A stretch of 5,099 bases of DNA from an uncultured Collinsella sp. (GTDB taxonomy: Bacteria; Actinomycetota; Coriobacteriia; Coriobacteriales; Coriobacteriaceae), in assembly GCA_902465465.1 (NCBI GenBank), contig CABQNF010000096.1, positions 1-5,099 of the forward strand, given 5' to 3'. The translations under genes were made by a program, and so were the position numbers. A model generated the notes under the pieces. The model saw nothing but the letters and a program-made list of their open reading frames with translations. It did not search any database and had not been told where the DNA came from. Below are positions 1 to 4,659 of the stretch, one piece after another; within the stretch, counting starts at the first letter, position 1; every line of letters starts with the position of its first letter.

Positions 1-67
1 CGCCTGCCATCCGCAACGTTAAAATGCTGCAATGAGGCACAAGACTTGCGTTTCGGATGGACGGATT

Positions 68-730
68 ATGGGTCGTAATAAATATCCCGAGGAGACGGTC
101 GCGAAGATCCTCGACGCGGCGCTGGAGCTATTCTGCACACAGGGTTATGAGGGGACGAGCATTCAAGATATCGTCGACCGCCTCGATGGCATGACCAAGG
201 GCGCTGTCTATCATCACTTTAAGAGCAAAGAAGAGATTTTCAACGCCGCATTTGATCGGGCAATGGCTCCGATTGTTGAGCAACGTCGCTCAACGCTTGG
301 TATCGGCAATATGACGGGAGCCCAAAAGCTCAAACGACTTTATGCGCCCGAGTCTGTCGTTCCGCAAATTGAGCTATGGGCACGCATGCATCCTGCGGCG
401 GATCCGGTAAAAAGCTCGCGGCTGCTGGCGATGCAGTACCAAGGTTCGTTTGACGAGTCGGCCGATGGCTATCTCTTGCCAGTGATCGAGGAGGGCGTCG
501 CCGACGGCTCCATTGCGTGCGAATGCCCGCGCGAAGCGGCGGAGGCCGTATCGTTGTTGGCGAATCTTTGGCTGCTGCCGCTGTTCCGTCCACTCGAGAC
601 CAAGGATCGAATGCTCGCTCGCGCTCAATGTTTGGCGCAGATGGCTGCTGCGGTGGGACTCGATTTGGGGGAAGAAGTGCTTCAGACAACGGCGCTGATT
701 TGGGACGTATGGGACCGTTCCGGGTGGTAA
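68..730 (+). CDS. TetR/AcrR-family transcriptional repressor, probable regulator of the adjacent MFS exporter
   Basis: A 220-residue protein, the usual length for TetR repressors. The N-terminal DNA-binding domain is clear: residues about 10-60 hold the first helix (AKILDAALELFCTQGYEGTS) and the helix-turn-helix (SIQDIVDRLDG to KGAVYHHFKSKEEIF), with the typical YHHF recognition-helix end. The rest is a variable ligand-binding and dimerisation domain that I cannot assign to an inducer. The reading frame also has an ATG at 32, but it lacks a ribosome site and would add 12 residues ahead of the conserved N-terminus. The ATG at 68 follows GGATGG and gives the standard family start, so I prefer it. 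The gene ends just before an operator-like palindrome and a terminator, and the MFS gene follows. Known family behaviour and this layout suggest it represses the exporter and perhaps responds to its substrate. The window starts too close upstream to show its promoter. Confidence 0.93.
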   Translation: MGRNKYPEETVAKILDAALELFCTQGYEGTSIQDIVDRLDGMTKGAVYHHFKSKEEIFNAAFDRAMAPIVEQRRSTLGIGNMTGAQKLKRLYAPESVVPQIELWARMHPAADPVKSSRLLAMQYQGSFDESADGYLLPVIEEGVADGSIACECPREAAEAVSLLANLWLLPLFRPLETKDRMLARAQCLAQMAAAVGLDLGEEVLQTTALIWDVWDRSGW

Positions 731-735
731 TATAG

Positions 736-751
736 ATACCAACGGTATGTA
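736..751. promoter_or_regulatory. Operator-like site O1 (TetR binding candidate)
   Basis: ATACC and GGTAT form an inverted repeat around AAC, and the 16-nt site ends in CGGTATGTA. It matches the second site at 801-816 in 14 of 16 positions. It starts 5 nt after the tetR stop codon. Binding by the upstream TetR protein is inferred from position, symmetry and duplication. Confidence 0.6.
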
Positions 752-763
752 ATTGATTTGCGA

Positions 764-785
764 GGGTAGCCACGGCTGCCCTTTT
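764..785 (+). terminator. Rho-independent terminator of the tetR gene
   Basis: GGGTAGC (764-770) pairs with GCTGCCC (775-781) over a CACG loop, giving 7 bp including one G-U pair. TTTT follows at 782-785. It lies 33 nt after the tetR stop, so the MFS gene probably needs its own promoter in the remaining 46 nt. The T tract is short, so termination may be partial. Confidence 0.6.
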
Positions 786-794
786 CAAGTCATT

Positions 795-819
795 AAATAC
801 ATACTATCGGTATGTATTT
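795..819. promoter_or_regulatory. Perfect 10-bp inverted repeat operator O2 ahead of the MFS gene
   Basis: AAATACATAC at 795-804 and GTATGTATTT at 810-819 are exact reverse complements around a 5-nt centre. This size and symmetry are typical of TetR-family operators. The site ends 12 nt before the MFS start codon, so a bound repressor would overlap the promoter or block early elongation. Its core recurs at 736-751, 65 bp away, or about six helical turns. I could not place a convincing -35/-10 pair for the MFS gene; the AT-rich arms themselves may supply the -10. Confidence 0.8.
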
Positions 820-831
820 GGGGGCAGGCTT

Positions 832-2094
832 ATGGCTGGGATGCGAAGAATTAGCGTTTCGTTGGCGCCAAAAACAGTGCGATCTATCAGGCTTTTTGGC
901 CTTCTTGTTGCGCAGCTGTGCGCGTATTCGATGTTGTCGGCACTGTGCTTTGCGTGCCCGCTTTACTTGTTCGATTGCAGCGGCTCATCAACGTTATATG
1001 GTGCCGTCGCGGCGATAGCGTTCGTGCCGGGCGTGCTTGCGACTCCGGCTGGCGGAATCTTGGCGGATCGCGGGAGACATCGCGGGGTTCTTGTGGTGCT
1101 CGGCATTGTTCTGATGGCTGCATCACTGTTGTTTATCCCCATGAAGCGTTCGCTGCCTCTTGCCGTTGTCGTGGTAGCAATGCTTTGCGTCCAATATGGT
1201 ATCCAATCGCTGCTGAAACCGATGCTTCAAATTGAGACGGTGCGCATGACGGGCCCAGAAAAGGTTGAGCGTGCCACTGCGTTGGTCTCGCAGATAACCA
1301 TGGCGAGCAATATCTTGGGGCCTGTAGTCGGGACGGCAGTCTATGGGTGCTTTGGTATCGATGCTCTATGCGAAACCGCGGCGTTGACGTTTGCGATGTC
1401 AGCCCTGCTGTTTGGGGGCGCACTCAAGCAAAATGCCTCATCTGGAATGACAGGGGACAGCACGACTTGCTCGACATGCCGAAGCGATTTTCGGGAGTCG
1501 ATTCGGTACCTGTTTCAAAACGCATCATTGCTCGTTGTGTTTTTTCTTGCGGCTATTTTGAACCTTGCGTTAGTTGGGTTAACGATTGGTGCTCCCGTTA
1601 TTGTTGCAAAGCATCTCGGAATGCAATCATCCTTTGTTGGGATTATTGAGGTGGCTATGGGCTTAGGTGGTCTTGTCGGCAGTGGTTTGGTCAGTATTTG
1701 GCCGCATCGTTTTTCCTTCAAGGGCATATGTCGATATGTTGCGATGATTTGTTTTGGAGTCGTACCGATTATTGTCACGCTACTGAGCGGTCCTGATGAA
1801 TTAGCGTTTGCCGCGCTTGCGGCCGGCTCGGCATGGGTCATGGCGTGGGCAAGCATTACATCGGTCGAAATCGTTTCATTTGTTCAGCGGTCAGCGCCAA
1901 AGGAACTCTGCGGAAAAGTGCTGGCACTCGTTTATATGATGCTTTCCTGTGCAACGCCTATTGGCCAATTGGTTTACGGGCTCGCATATGATCGATGGAC
2001 ACCGGCGATTGTATTCGCAGGCGTGTTGGCGGTGCTGACGTTGACGACGGCGCTGTTTTATCGGCTGAAAAGTCGCTTGTGGCGATTGTCTTAA
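832..2094 (+). CDS. Major facilitator superfamily exporter, 12 TM
   Basis: A 420-residue, strongly hydrophobic protein of normal MFS length with about 12 predicted membrane segments. Residues 74-84 (GGILADRGRHR) are the MFS motif A loop between TM2 and TM3. Residues 159-172 (SNILGPVVGTAVYG) resemble the GP-rich motif C seen in antiporter-type exporters. A hydrophilic central loop at about 198-225 separates the two halves and carries an unusual CSTC (213-216). Residues 361-389 resemble the MefA/EntS-like drug and siderophore exporters, so proton-driven efflux of a small molecule is the likely role; the substrate cannot be read from sequence. The ATG at 832 follows GGGGG and CAGG at acceptable spacing. 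It probably forms a repressor-exporter pair with the upstream TetR gene. Codon use is looser and AT-richer than in the HAD and activase genes, hinting at separate acquisition. Confidence 0.92.
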   Translation: MAGMRRISVSLAPKTVRSIRLFGLLVAQLCAYSMLSALCFACPLYLFDCSGSSTLYGAVAAIAFVPGVLATPAGGILADRGRHRGVLVVLGIVLMAASLLFIPMKRSLPLAVVVVAMLCVQYGIQSLLKPMLQIETVRMTGPEKVERATALVSQITMASNILGPVVGTAVYGCFGIDALCETAALTFAMSALLFGGALKQNASSGMTGDSTTCSTCRSDFRESIRYLFQNASLLVVFFLAAILNLALVGLTIGAPVIVAKHLGMQSSFVGIIEVAMGLGGLVGSGLVSIWPHRFSFKGICRYVAMICFGVVPIIVTLLSGPDELAFAALAAGSAWVMAWASITSVEIVSFVQRSAPKELCGKVLALVYMMLSCATPIGQLVYGLAYDRWTPAIVFAGVLAVLTLTTALFYRLKSRLWRLS

Positions 2095-2153
2095 CGTGCT
2101 GGGGCACCGTGAATTTGTGGAGGCGGTGGTACGCCGCGCCGGGACGGCATTGT

Positions 2154-2181
2154 TTGGGCGTGCCTCTCCTTCGTCTACAAT
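2154..2181 (+). promoter_or_regulatory. Probable promoter of the HAD phosphatase gene
   Basis: TACAAT at 2176-2181 matches the -10 consensus in 5 of 6 positions, with a poor -35 (TTGGGC, 2154-2159) 16 bp upstream. Transcription would start near 2188, giving a leader of only about 15 nt that is essentially the ribosome site. The weak -35 leaves room for doubt. Confidence 0.5.
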
Positions 2182-2209
2182 ATCGTGCAGACGAAGGAGA
2201 GGCATGCCC
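2156..2209. repeat. Long inverted repeat (21-bp stem, 12-nt loop) spanning the promoter and start codon of the HAD gene
   Basis: The left arm 2156-2176 pairs with the right arm 2189-2209 along 21 positions, all Watson-Crick except one G-U (2160 with 2205). The loop is 2177-2188. The right arm contains the AAGGAG ribosome site (2194-2199) and the ATG at 2204. The left arm fills the -35/-10 spacer and ends at the first base of the -10 box. No T tract follows on either strand, so this is not a standard terminator. RNA read through from the MFS gene would bury the start region, whereas RNA begun near 2188 would lack the left arm. Confidence 0.85.
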
Positions 2210-3067
2210 ATGATCAAGATGTTTGCGAGTGACTTAGACGGAACGCTGCTGAACGCCCTGCATGAGGCGGATGGGACCATCCGCCGTGCCATTCGCGAGC
2301 TGACCGAGGCTGGCCTGCATGTGGTTCCCGCGACCGGACGCTCGACGCTGCCGGTCGGCGAGCATGGCTTTACGGGCCTGGCGCTTGACGCCTGCTGCTC
2401 TAACGGCTCCATCGTGCGCGACAGTCATGGCGAGGTGCTCAAAACCTGGACCATCGACCCGCAGGTTACCGAGGAGCTGCTCAAGGCGTTCCCGGACATT
2501 TGCTTCGACTGCTCCACGCCCGACGGCATGTTCTCGAGCGGTTCGTTCGAGATGCACCAGGCGGGCTTTAAAAAGGACAGCCCTATCAAGCGTATTGTGA
2601 TGCGCGGCATGCGTGCACGTGGCGGGTATCACGAGGAGCAGTATTTCGATCAGTCGATCGGCGACATCCTGCGTCACGATGTATGCAAGATTAACTGTCG
2701 CGTGACCTCGCCCGAGCTGGAGCGCGACCTTAAGGCGTATTTGGCCGAGCGATCGGACCGCGTGGTCAACGCGCCGTTCGATCCGGTGATGTTCGAGATC
2801 ACGGACGTGGCGTGCAACAAGGGCGAGAGCGTGGCCTGGCTGGCGGGCTACTACGGCATTGCCGAGGATGAGGTCGCGGTTTACGGAGACGGCGGCAACG
2901 ACATCGCCATGCTCAAACGCTTCCGCCACAGCTACGCGACCAAAAACGCAAGCGATGCCGCCAAGGCCGCCGCGAGCGCAACTATCGGCAGTTGCATGGT
3001 CCACGCCGTCCCCAAACACATGCTCGCCACCATGCGCAAGCAAAACTCTCGCACCGTCATCGAATAA
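2204..3067 (+). CDS. Cof-type HAD-superfamily phosphatase
   Basis: A 287-residue protein with the four HAD signatures of the Cof/YbjI-like sugar-phosphate phosphatases. Motif I is DLDGT (residues 10-14, nucleophile D10, acid/base D12), motif II is the TGR at 44-46, motif III is the lysine of NKG (K206), and motif IV is GDGGND (228-233, with D229 and D233 holding Mg2+). The middle region, about 85-195, is the C2-type cap that sets substrate choice. It is cytosolic, and the family hydrolyses sugar phosphates, nucleotide cofactors or similar; the exact substrate is not readable. The frame is open back to 2096, but AAGGAG at 2194-2199 favours the ATG at 2204. The ATG at 2210 (10 nt from the AGGAG) is a real alternative and gives the commoner MIK start. 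Codon use is strongly G/C-ending. A palindromic repeat starts on the last base of its stop codon. Confidence 0.93.
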   Translation: MPMIKMFASDLDGTLLNALHEADGTIRRAIRELTEAGLHVVPATGRSTLPVGEHGFTGLALDACCSNGSIVRDSHGEVLKTWTIDPQVTEELLKAFPDICFDCSTPDGMFSSGSFEMHQAGFKKDSPIKRIVMRGMRARGGYHEEQYFDQSIGDILRHDVCKINCRVTSPELERDLKAYLAERSDRVVNAPFDPVMFEITDVACNKGESVAWLAGYYGIAEDEVAVYGDGGNDIAMLKRFRHSYATKNASDAAKAAASATIGSCMVHAVPKHMLATMRKQNSRTVIE

Positions 3068-3097
3068 TGTGACAAAGGGACTGTCCCTTTGTCACAT
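3067..3097. repeat. Palindromic repeat copy 1 (ACTGT-core family)
   Basis: ATGTGACAAAGGGA (3067-3080) and its exact reverse complement (3084-3097) flank a CTG loop, a perfect 14-bp stem. Its first base is the last base of the HAD stop codon. It could protect or terminate the HAD mRNA, but no T tract follows. Related copies lie at 3381-3409 and 3816-3846, and the shared CTG loop and stem-core layout mark one repeat family. It resembles the REP-like palindromes that accompany Y1 (RAYT) transposases in other bacteria; that link is inference. Confidence 0.85.
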
Positions 3098-3150
3098 GGG
3101 AGATGCCGGCTTTTGGCATACAGGACTGTTTCGCTTTCGCCACCAACAAA

Positions 3151-3348
3151 TTTCGAGTTATTCGGCCTGTCGGAGGTCGTTAAATGGCTAAAGATGCCCT
3201 CTCGGGAACATTCATACCTCTAATGGTGTTTGATTCGGTGACGTAAGTGAGCGAATGGGCATGCATGCGCTCAAATAAGGACAAAACTCTCAGATAATCC
3301 CGGCGGTGCATTTATACAGAGCCAGCAGCGTGGCCGAATAACTCGAAA
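3151..3348. repeat. 198-bp interval bounded by perfect 17-bp inverted repeats (MITE-like candidate)
   Basis: The 17 bases at 3151-3167 (starting TTTCGAG) recur as an exact reverse complement at 3332-3348, with 164 bp between. Such a match is very unlikely by chance, and the size fits a miniature non-autonomous element or decayed insertion. I see no clear target duplication beyond a few A residues. On the - strand, 3311 down to 3180 is a 43-codon open frame (MHRRDYLRV onward) with no ribosome site; upstream of it, in frame but beyond a stop, runs FFELFGHAAGSV. This may be a remnant of a longer repeated coding element. I see no other gene between 3098 and 3380. Confidence 0.55.
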
Positions 3349-3380
3349 AATGTAGGCAGCAGTTCGGCGACAAGCTCGGG

Positions 3381-3409
3381 TATGGCGAAGGAACTGTTCC
3401 TTCGCCATA
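3381..3409. repeat. Palindromic repeat copy 2 (ACTGT-core family)
   Basis: TATGGCGAAGGAA (3381-3393) and its exact reverse complement (3397-3409) surround the same CTG loop as copy 1. Stem bases differ from copy 1 at several positions, yet each change is matched on the other arm, so the hairpin itself seems to be conserved. It ends 34 nt before the -35 box of the toxin-like gene and may insulate that gene from upstream transcription. Confidence 0.85.
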
Positions 3410-3443
3410 ATGAGATCCGATCTTCTGAAATGCGAACAAACAT

Positions 3444-3472
3444 TCGCATATCTAACTGCGCTTTGATAGAAT
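3444..3472 (+). promoter_or_regulatory. Promoter of the toxin-like small gene
   Basis: TTCGCA (3444-3449) and TAGAAT (3467-3472) are spaced by 17 bp, matching the consensus in 4 of 6 and 5 of 6 positions. Transcription would start near 3479, giving a leader of about 58 nt. The opposing antisense promoter uses the identical TAGAAT -10. Confidence 0.65.
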
Positions 3473-3510
3473 TGATACTGTTGGCGGCAGTTCCATGTGC
3501 CGGGCAGCGC

Positions 3511-3528
3511 CCTCCATCTGATGGGAGG
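3511..3528 (+). promoter_or_regulatory. Leader hairpin masking the toxin Shine-Dalgarno
   Basis: CCTCCAT (3511-3517) pairs with ATGGGAGG (3521-3528) over a CTG loop, with one bulged G at 3525. The right arm is most of the ribosome site GGAGGTGAT (3524-3532), a 9-nt match to the 3' end of 16S rRNA. A very strong site held inside a local hairpin is a hallmark of type I toxin mRNAs. Confidence 0.6.
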
Positions 3529-3536
3529 TGATGCCC

Positions 3537-3662
3537 ATGACCGATTTGATTGATTTCGTGAGACTTCTGACCGCTTTGGTCTCGTTCTCCACGGCACTCG
3601 TCGGGCTTTCCGAGGCACTCAAGCAACGTTCGAAGCAACGTAAAAGGGGTCGCCGCCGCTAA
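3537..3662 (+). CDS. 41-aa hydrophobic peptide with basic tail, candidate type I toxin
   Basis: The peptide has one hydrophobic segment (residues about 4-28, LIDFVRLLTALVSFSTALVG onward) followed by a tail of 13 residues of which 9 are Lys or Arg (29-41). This is the layout of small membrane toxins such as TxpA, BsrG and the holin-like toxin group; R9 and D3/D6 make the helix somewhat amphipathic. The ribosome site GGAGGTGAT is almost perfect, with GGAGG 8 nt before the ATG at 3537. An in-frame ATG at 3531 is too close to that site. The gene has its own promoter, a masked ribosome site, and an antisense transcription unit converging on its 3' end. Together these support a type I toxin-antitoxin locus, with membrane disruption as the inferred action. 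I cannot assign it to a named family. A non-toxic small membrane protein remains possible. Confidence 0.72.
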   Translation: MTDLIDFVRLLTALVSFSTALVGLSEALKQRSKQRKRGRRR

Positions 3663-3724
3663 GGCGTTGACCCCTTAATCCAAGCAACGGCGCTGCCCAG
3701 CTTTCCAGAACTTGGGCTGCCGTC
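3641..3724 (-). ncRNA. Candidate antisense antitoxin RNA, about 85 nt
   Basis: A - strand promoter at 3731-3759 predicts a start near 3724. The transcript would at once fold into a stem (3719-3723 with 3687-3691, and 3713-3717 with 3695-3699, separated by a small internal loop). A single-stranded linker (3677-3686) follows, and the RNA ends in the strong hairpin 3644-3676 followed by UUUU. It overlaps the last 20 or so nt of the toxin frame and the toxin 3' UTR, the same convergent layout as TxpA/RatA in Bacillus subtilis. Start, end and function are inferred; the promoter, stem pairing and terminator are visible. Confidence 0.6.
3642..3676. terminator. Shared terminator hairpin of the toxin mRNA and antisense RNA
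   Basis: AAGGGGTC (3644-3651) pairs fully with GACCCCTT (3669-3676). The stem continues with GCCGCC (3652-3657) against GGCGTT (3663-3668), with one mismatch and one G-U, around a GCTAA loop that includes the toxin stop codon. On the - strand it runs directly into TTTT (3645-3642), a good terminator for the antisense RNA. On the + strand it is followed by only TTAAT, so toxin mRNA termination here is less certain. Confidence 0.65.
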
Positions 3725-3730
3725 GACACT

Positions 3731-3759
3731 ATTCTACCCACGAATGACATTTTGAACAA
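3731..3759 (-). promoter_or_regulatory. Promoter for the antisense RNA
   Basis: Read on the - strand: TTGTTC (3759-3754), a 17-bp spacer, then TAGAAT (3736-3731). The -10 matches 5 of 6 consensus bases and the spacing is ideal; the -35 matches only TTG. It points toward the 3' end of the toxin gene and has no other gene to serve. Confidence 0.6.
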
Positions 3760-3815
3760 TCGGCAATGCCGCTCCAAAAGCCAGGCACAACTGGCACAAC
3801 CTAGGCGGTCGCTGA

Positions 3816-3846
3816 ATATGGCAAAGAAACTGTCCCTTTATCACAT
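3816..3846. repeat. Degenerate palindromic repeat copy 3 (ACTGT-core family)
   Basis: The CTG loop at 3830-3832 sits between a left arm ATATGGCAAAGAAA and a right arm TCCCTTTATCACAT. Pairing is broken at four positions. The left half (from 3817 through CTGT) matches copy 2 at 15 of 17 positions, while the right half matches copy 1 at all but one base. It therefore looks like a hybrid of the two, or an older copy no longer kept as a hairpin. Confidence 0.7.
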
Positions 3847-3859
3847 CCAAAATATTGCC

Positions 3860-3916
3860 TTTACGTGTTGATGCACACGGTGTGCAATAATACTCGCACT
3901 GTGCAATAGCGCACAG
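3860..3916 (+). promoter_or_regulatory. Promoter and operator region of the second TetR gene
   Basis: TGCACAC (3872-3878) and GTGTGCA (3880-3886) form a perfect 15-bp palindrome. CTGTGC (3899-3904) and GCACAG (3911-3916) form a second inverted repeat. Both contain TGTGCAATA (3881-3889 and 3900-3908), a direct repeat 19 bp apart. The likely promoter overlaps: TTTACG (3860-3865) and TGCAAT (3883-3888) at 17 bp, or an AATAAT -10 at 3886. The layout suits autoregulation by the TetR protein encoded next. The promoter call is weaker than the palindromes. Confidence 0.6.
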
Positions 3917-3937
3917 GCTGAGTAACAAGGAGGACGC

Positions 3938-4648
3938 TTGTCCCAGCTCGAGAAATGCGATCGCCGGTCCCTTCGCTCGCAGCGTGCCCTTCGCCAGGCG
4001 CTTGCCAGCGAGCTTGCCGAAAGCGGCGACCTTTTGCGCATTAACGTTGCGTCGCTCACCGAGCGCGCCGGCCTTACGCGCCGCACGTTCTATTCGCACT
4101 ACCGTGATATCCCCGACTTTATCAATCAAATCGAGGACGGCTTGCTGGCCGAGATCCGTGAGCGCATTGAGCTCATCACCGCAGCTCAGCTGCCCGATCT
4201 CTATCACAACATCGATGAGCTCGAGCCGGCGCCCGGTTCGGTTGAGTTGCTGCGTTATCTTGCGGCCAACCGCGACTTGATCGGTGCGCTGCTGGGTCCG
4301 GGCGGCGACCAGGCCTTCATTAAAAGAATCATCGACACCGCTCGTGAGGCTGTGGTGCCGCGTGCGCAGACGGGCATTTTGGGCCTGGCGCTGGGCACGT
4401 TCTTTGACTACTACGTCACCTACGTCGTGAGTGCCGAGGTCGGCATGATTCAGCGCTGGTTTGAGCGTGGGCTCACCGAATCGCCCGAGGCCATGGCGCG
4501 CATTATGACGGTGCTCGCTTTTGTGCGCCCTGGTGACCTGTATGGCCAACCCATCGATATCAACGTGCCGGAATACGGCATGAAGCTATTGAACTTGCAG
4601 CTCGAGGACGCGGCCGACACCGCCGCAACCGTCGAGTCCAACAACTAA
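3938..4648 (+). CDS. TetR-family regulator with DhaS-like (TetR_C_8-type) C-terminal domain
   Basis: A 236-residue protein. The HTH lies at about residues 36-56 (NVASLTERAGLTRRTFYSHY), with the FYSHYRD ending common to regulators of the dihydroxyacetone kinase activator (DhaS/SczA-like) group. The C-terminal half fits that group too: ELLRYLAANRDLIGALLG (103-120), a GGD/AF segment, and the late RWFERGLTESPE (173-184). The start is TTG at 3938, set by AAGGAGG at 3927-3933 just 4 nt upstream, since no ATG or GTG suits the frame. The last ~30 residues are a loose acidic extension. Only 11 nt separate it from the activase gene, so co-transcription is likely and it may control that gene, though regulators in this group can also act elsewhere. 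Palindromes upstream suggest autoregulation. The effector cannot be read. Confidence 0.9.
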   Translation: MSQLEKCDRRSLRSQRALRQALASELAESGDLLRINVASLTERAGLTRRTFYSHYRDIPDFINQIEDGLLAEIRERIELITAAQLPDLYHNIDELEPAPGSVELLRYLAANRDLIGALLGPGGDQAFIKRIIDTAREAVVPRAQTGILGLALGTFFDYYVTYVVSAEVGMIQRWFERGLTESPEAMARIMTVLAFVRPGDLYGQPIDINVPEYGMKLLNLQLEDAADTAATVESNN

Positions 4649-4659
4649 GAGGAGAGACA

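Noticed and set aside
32..67. Upstream ATG at 32 as start of the first TetR gene
   Set aside because: No ribosome site before it and the added 12 residues precede the normal TetR N-terminus; ATG at 68 fits better.
2096..2203. Extended N-terminus of the HAD protein
   Set aside because: The frame is open, but the HAD fold starts at the MIKMFASDLDGT segment and a ribosome site sits at 2194-2199. The leading sequence is intergenic and promoter-like.
2156..2209. The 21-bp inverted repeat as a terminator for the MFS gene
   Set aside because: No T tract on either strand, and the right arm holds the next gene's ribosome site and start codon.
2234..3043. Long - strand frame of 269 codons opposite the HAD gene
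   Set aside because: His/Arg/Ala-rich translation with no recognisable domain; an antisense shadow of a GC-rich gene with clear catalytic motifs on the + strand.
3106..3142. Possible fourth palindrome copy around GGACTGTTTCGC
   Set aside because: It shares the ACTGT core and a TTCGCC-like arm, but the arms pair poorly and the spacing differs; not enough to call.
3312..3638. - strand frames across the toxin-like locus
   Set aside because: They run through promoter, hairpins and palindromes without a ribosome site or domain. The end of one (FFELFGHAAGSV) may be a remnant tied to the inverted-repeat element, but not a gene.
3779..3804. - strand hairpin GCCAG/CTGGC followed by TTTT as a terminator
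   Set aside because: Only 5 bp of stem and no upstream - strand gene to terminate.
3734..4549. Long - strand frame of 271 codons opposite the second TetR gene
   Set aside because: Shadow of the + strand gene, low-quality composition, and it crosses the antisense promoter and the palindrome.
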